A stretch of 64,000 nt of DNA from Pseudomonadota bacterium (GTDB lineage Bacteria; Pseudomonadota; Gammaproteobacteria; Pseudomonadales; Azotimanducaceae). This document shows, piece after piece, positions 36,891 to 45,300 of the stretch (position 1 is the first letter of the stretch; every line of letters begins with the position of its first letter). A program made the translations under genes and the position numbers. The stretch covers positions 1 to 64,000 of the forward strand of contig JAQBUI010000002.1 in assembly GCA_027624035.1 (NCBI GenBank), given 5' to 3'. A model generated the notes under the pieces. That model searched no databases, was not told the DNA's origin, and was given only the letters and a program-made list of their open reading frames with translations.

Positions 36891-37277
36891 TCAGATCCGG
36901 CTCTTACCTGGTGCCGGAGGCTCACAGGGCAACTGCCGGTAGGTCACCTCGAATCTGGTCTCGGTGTTGTACATGGTATGGGTGCCCGGCTTTGAAGGGC
37001 TCTTGACGACCTTCACCTTGCGACGTTTGCTGTGAATCACCTCGGCATTCAGGGCCAGTGACTTTTGCGCTGCGATCTCTTCCGGCAAACGAATCGGGGC
37101 GTTGCGGTACGCCGTGACCTCCTCGCGCTTCCAGCCCCGCGCGGAAGGACCAATGACAACGTCCTCTGACCATTCCTCGCAGCCGGGTCTGGTCGGGGTC
37201 TGATCCATCTCTGCCAGTACCGATACCGGCCACCATGTCAGCAGAATCGCCGTGAGAACATTACGCCGGTGCCGCAT
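36891..37277 (-). CDS. Small secreted protein of unknown function
   Basis: A 128-residue protein starting at ATG 37275-37277, with signal peptide MRHRRNVLTAILLTWWPVSVLA. The mature part has two cysteines (PGCEEW, QLPCEPP) that could form a disulfide, a basic KRRKVKVVKS segment and a beta-like C-terminus (TRFEVTYRQLPC). I do not recognise the family. It overlaps the upstream hydrolase gene by 17 bp, so it is co-transcribed and probably coupled. Confidence 0.6.
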   Translation of the reverse strand: MRHRRNVLTAILLTWWPVSVLAEMDQTPTRPGCEEWSEDVVIGPSARGWKREEVTAYRNAPIRLPEEIAAQKSLALNAEVIHSKRRKVKVVKSPSKPGTHTMYNTETRFEVTYRQLPCEPPAPGKSRI

Positions 37278-38070
37278 AGCGATCCCCCTCGAGCATATAA
37301 CGCTCCAGGAATACCGATGCTTCCGCCATGGTCGGGCCGGTCCAGTTTGGCCAGCGGGCCCAACTGTGTGGCTGCTCGGCATAGATGTGCATTTCTGCCA
37401 CTGCACCGGCCTGCACCAGCGCGTTGTACAGGTTGATGCTGGCCGTGACGGGTACCACCTTGTCGCCATTGCCATGCAGCAGGAATGTCGGTGGGAAATC
37501 GGCGCGGGCATAACGGATGGGGCTCGCCAGACTGGCAGCCTCCGGGTCAGGGTCAGCCCCCAGGATCGCCTCTGCATTGGTACTCCCTGAACTGCGCTCA
37601 CCGACGTAGAACGACACCGCCGGAAAGACCGCAATGACCGCCGCGACGCTGGTGTCGACCCCGGGGTTGCCGCCGTCTCCTTCGAACCGGGGTTCACCGA
37701 CCGTACCGGCCAGCATCAGCGCAAGATGGCCACCGGCCGAGTTGCCAAGGACTGCGAGCCTGTTCGGGTCGAGATCCCACCCGGGGGCGCCCGCACGGAA
37801 CCAGCGCATCGCGGCTTTGACATCGTGGAGCTGCGCAGGCCAGGGTGACTCGGGGGTGAAGCGATACTCACAGGCTGCACAGGTGAAGCCCGCTGCACAG
37901 AGCCCCTCGGCCTGCCCTGTTACCATCTCCCGGGAACCCATGCGCCAGCCGCCGCCGTGAACCATCAGTACGCCCGCCCCGTTGGGTCGGTGGGGACGGT
38001 ACAGGTCCACGAGCAGGTCCCTGCCGCCGCCGGTGCCATATACCAGATTTTTTGTCACTTCCACCGTCAT
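37261..38070 (-). CDS. Alpha/beta hydrolase of the HSL/carboxylesterase type
   Basis: A 269-residue alpha/beta hydrolase. HGGGW (38-42) forms the oxyanion hole of hormone-sensitive-lipase-like esterases. S111 in GNSAGG is the nucleophile, and Asp in HGNGDKVVP and His in EQPHSW complete the triad. ATG 38068-38070 is fixed by AAGGAG five nucleotides upstream; the longer frame to 38112 has none. No signal peptide is seen, so it is cytoplasmic. The ester substrate is unknown. Confidence 0.87.
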   Translation of the reverse strand: MTVEVTKNLVYGTGGGRDLLVDLYRPHRPNGAGVLMVHGGGWRMGSREMVTGQAEGLCAAGFTCAACEYRFTPESPWPAQLHDVKAAMRWFRAGAPGWDLDPNRLAVLGNSAGGHLALMLAGTVGEPRFEGDGGNPGVDTSVAAVIAVFPAVSFYVGERSSGSTNAEAILGADPDPEAASLASPIRYARADFPPTFLLHGNGDKVVPVTASINLYNALVQAGAVAEMHIYAEQPHSWARWPNWTGPTMAEASVFLERYMLEGDRYAAPA

Positions 38071-38239
38071 GCCGCTCCTTATCGCTCTGCAATCCCAAAA
38101 GTGCCTGCTCATGGCAGCTAAATCAACCCGTCCTGATCAAGTGCCCGCTTCCTATCCTGGCGGCGCACCACCACAACCTCACATGATCAGGCCATCTGCC
38201 ATACAATTGAAGTTCACGGGATAGGCATGGAGACTTCCG

Positions 38240-38950
38240 ATGGGTGTTCTGGTGCAACGAGAGTTTACGGTGGCCGGTGACGACCGGCAGGAATTTGAAC
38301 GCCAGAGTCGTCTGGGGGTCTGGGAAAACATGCGCTACAACGGCGCGCAGATGATCGCCTACGGAGTGTGGTCATTTGGTGGCAATGGCGACGTGGTGGT
38401 GACTCATTCAGTGTACGAGGACTTCGACCACTGGACGGCAACCCGGCAGTGGGGTGCCTTTGCCAGCGAACAGGCGAGAATTGAAGAAACCCGGGCCATC
38501 CGGCAGGTGTTTGCGGGAAGGGGACGGCTGGTCCGGCGGTCACGAGCCAGCCTGATCGAATATGACTCTCAGGTGTCGACCCCGCAAGTAAAGTGGCGAG
38601 CCGTGGGTGAACCACTGGCACCGGTCCCATTCAGCTTCGGTCTCCAGTCGGTCGTGGCAGAAACGCGATTTCGACCGGAGAACCCGGACCAGTTCTTCGC
38701 TCAGACGGTCGAAACACTGTGGCCCTGGTACATCGAGAAAGGGGCACGACCACTCATTTACGGCTGGGATCCTCTCGGAGCCCCCGGCAATGTCATCACC
38801 TACGTCGCCTATCCTGACATCTCGGACTTTCAGGCCTGCTGGCAACCGGATGCCAGCATCGCAGACGTGTGGGCAGCCCGGGACCGCAACTCTCCACAAC
38901 AGTCGACCCGACTGCTAATGGTGACAACCCCCTATGGCACAGGCCAATAG
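38240..38950 (+). CDS. Duplicated NIPSNAP-like protein
   Basis: A 236-residue protein with two similar halves, each a strand-helix-strand unit of the dimeric alpha/beta-barrel kind: VQREFTVAGDDRQEFERQSR then MIAYGVWSFGGNGDVVVTHS, and VVAETRFRPENPDQFFAQTV then LIYGWDPLGAPGNVITYVAY. Trp-rich positions recur (FDHW, FQACW). This fits a NIPSNAP-type fold formed within one chain. The start has GGAGAC upstream. The serine hydrolase gene follows at 36 nt, probably the same operon. Ligand unknown. Confidence 0.65.
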   Translation: MGVLVQREFTVAGDDRQEFERQSRLGVWENMRYNGAQMIAYGVWSFGGNGDVVVTHSVYEDFDHWTATRQWGAFASEQARIEETRAIRQVFAGRGRLVRRSRASLIEYDSQVSTPQVKWRAVGEPLAPVPFSFGLQSVVAETRFRPENPDQFFAQTVETLWPWYIEKGARPLIYGWDPLGAPGNVITYVAYPDISDFQACWQPDASIADVWAARDRNSPQQSTRLLMVTTPYGTGQ

Positions 38951-38985
38951 AGCCGACCAGCAACCTCCAGAGCAGAGTAAACCAC

Positions 38986-40080
38986 ATGAAAATTGATCAG
39001 CGCCCCGGCACACCTTATCCGCCATCCTCTGCCTCCTCACGTTCTACGCCATCAGACCGCTGGCAATGGCCGCAAACCTCGGCGACCGCGGCCCGGATGA
39101 ATCCCCAGGGGCTCGCCCGGGCGCTCGAGATTGCCGAGGCGGGTGGCTCCGACAGCCTGCTGGTACTTCGGTCCGGGAGGATCGTGCTTGAGCAGTACTG
39201 GCATGATCGCTCTGCTGATGATCTCCAGCAGACCTATTCCGGCACCAAGTCACTGTTCTCGCTGCTGGTCGGTCGTGCCATCAGCAAGGGTTACCTCGAC
39301 GACCTCGATCACCCGATTCGGGACCTCATTCCCGAACTGCCAGTCGCCTTCACCCAGCTCACATTTCGCAACATCATGGCCATGGAATCAGGCGTGGCGA
39401 ACTCACCCGAAATCGAAGCCATGGGTCAGACGGGCCAGACCCAGTTCGACATCGCGATCAGTCGCGAGGTGACCCGTCCTCCATTCCAGTACTACCACTA
39501 CAACAACGCACCATACCGGCTGCTGTTCACTGCACTTGAACGCGCATCGGATCGCAGCCTGGAGGCACTGACCATCGAGGAGGTCTTTGAACCACTGGAT
39601 TTCAACGGTGCGTACTGGGTCAGGCTGTATGCGGTCGACGAGGCTGCGTCCGGCAACGATGCCGAACGATTTACCGGCTATCAGTCCATTCGGATGACCC
39701 CCTCCGACTTCGCCAAGTCATCTCAGATCATCATCGACGATGGTCTCTGGCAGGGGCGTCGATACCTGCCGGCGGCGTACACCCGGGCACTGGTGGCAGC
39801 GCCTTCACCGGAGGCCAATCCATCTTTCGGGCTGTTCCATCATCTGAATGCGGGTGACCATTATCATGACTTTGCCTGGCCGGACCGCATCGAACGCAAG
39901 CTGGTTCCTGGCGCACCGGATGACACCTTCCTCATGTTTGGCTCAGGGGGCCAGGTGACTGTCGGCATCCCGTCGAGGCAACTGGTGATCGTCCGTACCG
40001 GGCCCAATCACGGGTCCATCTACGAAGCGGACAACTACATCGCCCGTCTGATTCGACAGGTAGCCGATGCCGCCGCGTGA
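38986..40080 (+). CDS. Beta-lactamase-family serine hydrolase (cytoplasmic)
   Basis: A 364-residue penicillin-binding-protein-like hydrolase. S85-G-T-K88 (YSGTKSLFSLL) is the SxxK motif, YHYNNAPYRLL carries the YxN-type motif and FGSGGQ stands at the KTG position. Such proteins are mostly esterases, amidases or peptidases rather than true beta-lactamases. No signal peptide: the N-terminus is Pro/Ser/Thr-rich. ATG 38986 has only a weak site (AGCAGAG), and an earlier frame would overlap the NIPSNAP gene. Confidence 0.82.
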   Translation: MKIDQRPGTPYPPSSASSRSTPSDRWQWPQTSATAARMNPQGLARALEIAEAGGSDSLLVLRSGRIVLEQYWHDRSADDLQQTYSGTKSLFSLLVGRAISKGYLDDLDHPIRDLIPELPVAFTQLTFRNIMAMESGVANSPEIEAMGQTGQTQFDIAISREVTRPPFQYYHYNNAPYRLLFTALERASDRSLEALTIEEVFEPLDFNGAYWVRLYAVDEAASGNDAERFTGYQSIRMTPSDFAKSSQIIIDDGLWQGRRYLPAAYTRALVAAPSPEANPSFGLFHHLNAGDHYHDFAWPDRIERKLVPGAPDDTFLMFGSGGQVTVGIPSRQLVIVRTGPNHGSIYEADNYIARLIRQVADAAA

Positions 40081-40114
40081 TACACTTGCCTGACGATTCG
40101 GCACCGGGCAAACC

Positions 40115-40951
40115 ATGCAAGATCACGAATATCAGCACAACTTTCACACCCATACATTCCGCTGCAAGCATGCCAAGGGAGATGTCGCGGACTACTGCGA
40201 GATGGCCGTCGCCCGGGGCATGAAGACGCTGGGTATATCGGATCACTCGGCGATGCCGGATGATCGCTGGCTTCAGGCCAGAATGAACTACATTGACCTG
40301 CCCGAATACACGGGCGCCATCGACCGCGCCAGAGAGGAGTACCCCTCGCTACGGGTCGTCAAAGGTATGGAGTGCGAGTACGTCCCGGAACATCGGAACT
40401 GGTACGAGGACGAACTGCTCGGTGAATACCAGTTTGACTATCTGATCGGCGCGGCGCATTTTTTCCTGGATGACGAAGAAAAGTGGGTGGGGACCTATGG
40501 CGGCACCAATTCCGCCAGCGCCCTGGTTCAGTTTGCCAACTACAACGCGGCCATGATGGCCACCGGATTGTTCGACTTTATTGCCCATCCGGATCTGTTT
40601 GGAAACTGCTACGAACACTGGGACGCCAATACCGAGGCCTGCAGCCGCGACATCATCGCCGCCGCCGCCGAATATGGCGTGGGCCTTGAGGTCAACGCCC
40701 TGGGAATTCGCAAGCAGGCCGCAAAGCGGCCGGATAACCCCTACCCTCTGTACCCGTGGCGGCCGTTCTGGGAGATCGCCGCGGACTATCCGGTACAGGT
40801 GATCGTCAATGCAGATGCCCATCGCCCGGCAGACCTTCAGGGAAAGGCCGGAGAGGCCTTCAGCATCGTGACCGACCTTGGTCTAACTCACATGGACGTC
40901 GATCAACTTGGGGTGAGGACGTCTGCTCGCCGGCATCAGGCTTCCCGGTAG
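40115..40951 (+). CDS. PHP-domain phosphatase, histidinol-phosphatase-like
   Basis: A 278-residue PHP-domain metal phosphoesterase. H11-T-H13, H19, D43-H44 (GISDHSAMPD), E in VKGMECEYV, H in IGAAHFF and IAHPDLFG, and NADAHRPAD supply the metal-ligand set of histidinol-phosphatase-type (HisK) PHP proteins. It could dephosphorylate L-histidinol phosphate, but no other his genes are nearby, so a different substrate is equally possible. Its 3' end overlaps the convergent TPR gene by 16 bp. Confidence 0.82.
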   Translation: MQDHEYQHNFHTHTFRCKHAKGDVADYCEMAVARGMKTLGISDHSAMPDDRWLQARMNYIDLPEYTGAIDRAREEYPSLRVVKGMECEYVPEHRNWYEDELLGEYQFDYLIGAAHFFLDDEEKWVGTYGGTNSASALVQFANYNAAMMATGLFDFIAHPDLFGNCYEHWDANTEACSRDIIAAAAEYGVGLEVNALGIRKQAAKRPDNPYPLYPWRPFWEIAADYPVQVIVNADAHRPADLQGKAGEAFSIVTDLGLTHMDVDQLGVRTSARRHQASR

Positions 40952-42159
40952 TGCTCCCGTAGTTCTCTGAACAATTCACGCTGGGCCCAGCTGCCACCGA
41001 TCTTGCGAATGTCCCGGCGCAGCATGGTCAGCGCGGAGGCACCGGCGACATCCCCCTGACCGAGCGCAGCGATGGCCTCGGCCAGCTTCATGCCGACCCC
41101 GGCCACGACCTCTCCCTGACTGGTCTGCTGCCGGCCCCAATCTGAAAAATGACCCAATGCCTCGCGAACGGACGCTTGCTCTCCCAGAACGACGGGCGGC
41201 ATCAGATAGTGCAGTGAACAGAAGGCAAGCTCATCGTCCATCAACCGATGGCGGGTGCCCGCGTAAAGCTGCTGCCAGCGGTCCCCCGTCGCCACACCGC
41301 GAAGGTCCAGTCGCCAGAGCAACGACGCTGCATTGCAGGCATCGAGATAGAAATCGTCTTTGATCGCCGGAGCCAGGTGCTGGTCGTAAATGTCGATCGC
41401 CGCATCGTACTCGTTACGGCCGAGATGCAGCAGCGCCTTGTGCCAGTACAGATGGTTCACAAAGTTGTTCGTATCCTGCCACGCTGGCAGCATCGATGTC
41501 AGCCACGCGACACCATCCACCCAGCGCCCCTGCATATGAAACAAATGGGCCATGGCGTGGCCCGCCCAGATGTCCTGCCGATTGATTTCACAGGCCTGCC
41601 GGGCCACCAGCTCTGCCTCCCGATAGTCACTCGCTTCTTCGAGCCCGAAACTCAGCATGCCCAGCAGAAAACCGTAGAAGGGATCGTCCCTGGACCAGGC
41701 GGGAACTCGTCGCTGCACCGACTCTGCCACGGCCGCCGAGTCACCCGAATAAAAGTGCAGATGATGCGCGACCTTGAGTGCCAGCATGTCATGGGGATAT
41801 TGATCAACGATCGCTTCTACCCGGGCCAGTGCCTCGCGGTCCCGGCGCTCAGACCACAGGGTCAGTACCTCAAGGTGTGCCCTTTCCCGCTCGTTGAGAT
41901 CACCCTGGTGACGCTGGTCCTCGAGCTGGCTGATGATCTGGACAATCGGCTGACGAAGCCGTGGATCACTGGCCATCTTGAGCAGATACCCTCGCAGGCA
42001 GAGCGCCATCGGCATCGACCCGGATTCGATCAAGCGCTCCAGACACGCCATCGTATCGGACTTTGACGCGAGGTATCGGGCCATGACGTGATCAAAAGCC
42101 GCCACCTGACTGGCTGCCTCCACGGTATAGTCGAGCCCTCTGCCGTCTTGTTGTTGCAT
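40936..42159 (-). CDS. TTC38-like tetratricopeptide protein
   Basis: A 407-residue all-helical protein. Repeated motifs include AGHAMAHLFHMQGRWVDGVA, NFVNHLYWHKALLHL and DYREAELVARQACEIN. The GHAMAHxxxMxGR and NxLYWHxAL signatures are those of the TTC38 family, known from animals and bacteria and of undefined function. It is likely cytoplasmic and scaffold-like. It diverges from the HpaI aldolase gene across a 119-bp gap. Confidence 0.75.
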   Translation of the reverse strand: MQQQDGRGLDYTVEAASQVAAFDHVMARYLASKSDTMACLERLIESGSMPMALCLRGYLLKMASDPRLRQPIVQIISQLEDQRHQGDLNERERAHLEVLTLWSERRDREALARVEAIVDQYPHDMLALKVAHHLHFYSGDSAAVAESVQRRVPAWSRDDPFYGFLLGMLSFGLEEASDYREAELVARQACEINRQDIWAGHAMAHLFHMQGRWVDGVAWLTSMLPAWQDTNNFVNHLYWHKALLHLGRNEYDAAIDIYDQHLAPAIKDDFYLDACNAASLLWRLDLRGVATGDRWQQLYAGTRHRLMDDELAFCSLHYLMPPVVLGEQASVREALGHFSDWGRQQTSQGEVVAGVGMKLAEAIAALGQGDVAGASALTMLRRDIRKIGGSWAQRELFRELREHYREA

Positions 42160-42278
42160 GTAATGCCGCTCTCCAGGATTTGTTGTTGTAATTCTACCCT
42201 ACCAGACGGGCACCAGCTTGACCTTGCCGAGGCATTCACAGAACATAGCCCGTTCTAAAAATGAGGGAGTGAATCGTC

Positions 42279-43079
42279 ATGAGACCCAATCACGTCAAGC
42301 GTGCCTGGAAAGAAAAGAAACAAACCGTTGGCGGCTGGATCTCCTGCGATTCAGTGTACGTCGCCGAGATGATGGCAAGGACCGGCTTCGACTGGCTCTG
42401 CATCGACATGCAGCACGGACTGCTCGACTACAACGATGTGCGGGACATGCTGCCTGCCATCTCCACCACGGACACCATGCCCTTCGTTCGCGTTCCCTGG
42501 AATGAACCCTATCTGATCATGAAGGTCCTCGATGCAGGCGCCTATGGCGTCATCGTGCCCCTCGTGAACAATCGCGCCGAGGCCGAAAAGGCGGTCGCGG
42601 CCTGCCGCTATCCCCAGGATGGCATCCGTTCATTTGGCCCGATCCGCGCCGGAATGTACGGTGGCCGCGGTTATGCCAAGTACGCCAACGACGAGGTCGC
42701 CTGCATCGCCATGATTGAAACGGCCGAAGCGCTGGCCAACCTGGACGAGATCTGTACAACCCCGGGCCTGGATGCCATTTACATCGGCCCCTCTGACCTG
42801 GCCTTTGCCATTGGCCTGCAGGCCGCCGGCGACAACAGTGACCCGAAGCACGTAGAGACGGTCAATCACATCTACGCCACCGCCAGGAAGCACGGAATTG
42901 CCGTCGGCATGCACACGGGTAGCCTGGAGTACACCAAGCGTTATCTCGACCAGGGGTTTGATATGGTCATGCTGGGCTCCGACACAGCGTTTCTGGGTCG
43001 GCTGGCCGGCATGGAACTCCGGGAAGCCCGGGAAGCCACCGGCACCAGTCGTGTCGAACCAGGCGAAGACTACTCCTGA
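42279..43079 (+). CDS. HpcH/HpaI-family class II aldolase
   Basis: A 266-residue TIM-barrel aldolase of the HpaI/citrate-lyase-beta family, which cleaves 2-keto-hydroxy acids to pyruvate plus an aldehyde using a divalent metal. The key residues are visible: H46 (DMQHGLLD), R71 (FVRVPWNEP), E147 (AMIETAEAL) and D173 (YIGPSDLA). The start follows GAGGGAGTGAATCGTC. The kinase-like gene begins 37 nt downstream. The specific substrate is unknown. Confidence 0.88.
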   Translation: MRPNHVKRAWKEKKQTVGGWISCDSVYVAEMMARTGFDWLCIDMQHGLLDYNDVRDMLPAISTTDTMPFVRVPWNEPYLIMKVLDAGAYGVIVPLVNNRAEAEKAVAACRYPQDGIRSFGPIRAGMYGGRGYAKYANDEVACIAMIETAEALANLDEICTTPGLDAIYIGPSDLAFAIGLQAAGDNSDPKHVETVNHIYATARKHGIAVGMHTGSLEYTKRYLDQGFDMVMLGSDTAFLGRLAGMELREAREATGTSRVEPGEDYS

Positions 43080-43116
43080 TCGAAACCTCACTACCCGCCA
43101 CAAGGAGACCATACGA

Positions 43117-44160
43117 ATGGAAGGCATCAACGAAAAAGCAGTCACGGACTGGTTCGCGGCACACGTTCCAGAAGCCAGCCCACCACTGACATTCGCACTG
43201 GTCTCTGGCGGCAAATCCAATCTGACCTATCGAGTCGAAGATGCTGCCGGCAACGCCTTCGTGCTGCGTCGGCCGCCACTGGGCCATGTTCTGGAAAGTG
43301 CCCACGACATGAGCCGCGAATACCGCATCATCACCGCGCTGCACGGCACCGGTGTGCCGGTCGCCAGGACCTACGGGCTTTGTGAAGACAAGGGCATCAA
43401 TGACGCCTCGTTCTTCGTGATGAGCTGCGTCGAGGGTACTGTGCTGCACGATGGCAATGCCGCCCGTCAGATGAGTTCAGACGAACGGGCCCGTTTTGGC
43501 AAGGATGTCGCCGAGGTACTCGTCAAGCTGCACAACATCGAACCGGCAGATGTCGGGCTCGGTGATCTTGGGCGGCGCGAGGCTTATCTCGATCGCCAGC
43601 TCAAGCGCTGGACCACCCAGTGGGAGGCGACCAAGACCCACCAAGAACCGGAGATGGATGAATGCCTGCGTCTGCTGCACAACCACAAACCGGATCAGGT
43701 CGGGTCCGCCATCGTTCATGGCGACTACCGGCCCGGTAACTTCATGGAAAAAGATGGCAAGGTGGCGGCGGTGTTCGACTGGGAACTGTGCACTCTGGGT
43801 GATCCCCTGGCGGACGTGGGATACCTGCTGAACAACTGGCAGACGCCGGAAGAATTAAGGCAATCCCTGGCACTGACCGGTGCCGAGGCAACCGGCGCCG
43901 AAGCGCCCACGACGATCGGTGGATTCCCGTCCAGAGAAGAGATGTGCAGCTGGTATTCACAAGGCACGGGACGGGATCTATCCGATATCAACTACTACCG
44001 GGCCTTCTCTCACTGGCGGCTCGCCTGCATCGTGCAGGGCGTCTACAAGCGCTTCCTGATGGGGGCCATGGGCGATCAGGAGATGGACCTCGAAGGCTAT
44101 CGCGCCGGCGTGGCGCGGATGGCAAAGAGCGCACTCGCGCTGCTGCACGAAAGGGGCTGA
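43117..44160 (+). CDS. Aminoglycoside-phosphotransferase-fold kinase (ACAD10/11-type)
   Basis: A 347-residue kinase-fold protein. LVSGGKSNLTYRV is the nucleotide-loop entry. H201-G-D203-YRPGN208 is the catalytic loop, and D221 in FDWELCTLGDP the metal-binding acid. The ELxTLGDPLADVGYL signature marks the branch related to the kinase domain of ACAD10/11, which phosphorylates 4-hydroxyacyl-CoAs so that they can be dehydrated. A role in hydroxy-acid catabolism is inferred, supported by the adjacent aldolase and the ACAD10/11-like dehydrogenase at 25528. Start at ATG 43117, fixed by AAGGAG. Confidence 0.85.
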   Translation: MEGINEKAVTDWFAAHVPEASPPLTFALVSGGKSNLTYRVEDAAGNAFVLRRPPLGHVLESAHDMSREYRIITALHGTGVPVARTYGLCEDKGINDASFFVMSCVEGTVLHDGNAARQMSSDERARFGKDVAEVLVKLHNIEPADVGLGDLGRREAYLDRQLKRWTTQWEATKTHQEPEMDECLRLLHNHKPDQVGSAIVHGDYRPGNFMEKDGKVAAVFDWELCTLGDPLADVGYLLNNWQTPEELRQSLALTGAEATGAEAPTTIGGFPSREEMCSWYSQGTGRDLSDINYYRAFSHWRLACIVQGVYKRFLMGAMGDQEMDLEGYRAGVARMAKSALALLHERG

Positions 44161-44414
44161 TCGCAACCCGACTTGGCCGGGGCTGCGGATGTGGGACGCT
44201 CAACACTTCGACAGTGCCATCACGTGATGGCGAGGCACACCTCTACTCATCTTCCCGGCCAGCAACGTGAATGTCAGTAATGATCATCTCGGCAAGCCCT
44301 CGCCGACGGCCATGGGCACGGACTCCCGAAACCTCTGGATGAATAAATATGCCCGCCTCTCAAGCGTGCCGCCATCGATAAAGTCATCCAGCAATGGATC
44401 TGTAGGAAGACGAC
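44161..44414. other. 254-bp convergent gap
   Basis: Lies between the convergent kinase and TauD genes. It contains a perfect 16-bp palindrome (44216-44231). A minus-strand frame through 44284-44414 looks mildly protein-like but has no start or family match. Nothing else is seen. Confidence 0.4.
44216..44231. promoter_or_regulatory. Perfect 16-bp palindrome
   Basis: GCCATCAC joined directly to GTGATGGC gives an uninterrupted 16-bp palindrome, 56 bp after the kinase-like gene's stop. A loopless perfect dyad suits a dimeric DNA-binding protein better than a terminator. The location between convergent gene ends is odd for an operator. Confidence 0.4.
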
Positions 44415-45293
44415 TCACCGGAGCGCAGAGTGCGGGCCGGAACCTCCATGAAAGACCGGCGGATACCCTTTCAGGCTGATGCGGCGGATGACCCTTGTAT
44501 CCGCGTCGCAGGTTGCCGCACCGATGGGACTGGCGCTGTGCATCGTGGTCGGGTTGTCCCACATCAAAATATCATGGACCGAGTGCGCATGCTGATTGAG
44601 AAACGGTTCCCGGAAGGCATGTTCACACAGTTCATTGAGTAGTGCGGTCGCCTCGTCCTGGGGCATATCCTTGATGCCCTGGCTGGTTCCGGTAATCGCG
44701 TACAACGACGTCTGCCCCGTGACCGGATGCTGCCTGACCAGCGGATGGACCACCGTATGACGCTGATCCCAATTCGGCGGAGGAATCGGCACGTGATCCC
44801 CCGGCCTGGCTGCAACCGACACACCGTGCCGATGTTCGACTTGCAGCCCGTCGATTCGAGCCTTCATATCCGACGGCAGCGCTTCCCACGCGGCTGCCAG
44901 ATCACAAAAGCGGGTCTCACCACCCTCCATGGGCGAGCGCACCGAATACAGCATGGTCACGGACGCCCCCGCCTTCCTGAAAGACTGATCCGAGTGCCAA
45001 TGGGCCGCACCGCGGCCCTGCGTCCTGCTATCCACACCAATGTTGGTCATCTCGGCAATCTCGGGATGATCAACGTCATCAGATAGCGTGATCGGTTCTC
45101 CAATGCGCCGGGCAAAGGCCACATAGTCAGACTTCGACAGGCCGCCGGTTCGCACCACCATGATTCGGTTAGCATAGAGCATCAGCAGCAGGGCCCGGAC
45201 ATCGTCGTCTGACAGGCGCGGCAGGTCCACACGGGAGACCTCGACGCCAAAGGGGCCGGGCAGCGGTGCCGAGTGGAACCGGGTTCGCGCCAT
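44415..45293 (-). CDS. TauD/TfdA-family Fe(II)/2-oxoglutarate dioxygenase
   Basis: A 292-residue dioxygenase from ATG 45293. H100-S-D102 (HWHSDQSF) and distal H252 (TTMHSA) form the iron site, and an Arg in TRVIRRISLKG binds 2-oxoglutarate. The family cleaves sulfonates, phenoxyacetates and other small acids by hydroxylation. LPGPFGVEVSRVDL and NWDQRHTVVHPLVRQHPVTG are typical landmarks. Start chosen because the longer frame overlaps the upstream epimerase gene; the spacing is 7 nt, so the two form an operon. Substrate unknown. Confidence 0.87.
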   Translation of the reverse strand: MARTRFHSAPLPGPFGVEVSRVDLPRLSDDDVRALLLMLYANRIMVVRTGGLSKSDYVAFARRIGEPITLSDDVDHPEIAEMTNIGVDSRTQGRGAAHWHSDQSFRKAGASVTMLYSVRSPMEGGETRFCDLAAAWEALPSDMKARIDGLQVEHRHGVSVAARPGDHVPIPPPNWDQRHTVVHPLVRQHPVTGQTSLYAITGTSQGIKDMPQDEATALLNELCEHAFREPFLNQHAHSVHDILMWDNPTTMHSASPIGAATCDADTRVIRRISLKGYPPVFHGGSGPHSALR

Positions 45294-45300
45294 GCCAGGA

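Noticed and set aside
44284-44414. Short minus-strand protein-like frame after the TauD gene
   Set aside because: It continues out of frame from the TauD gene with no start codon context or recognisable family; it could be chance.
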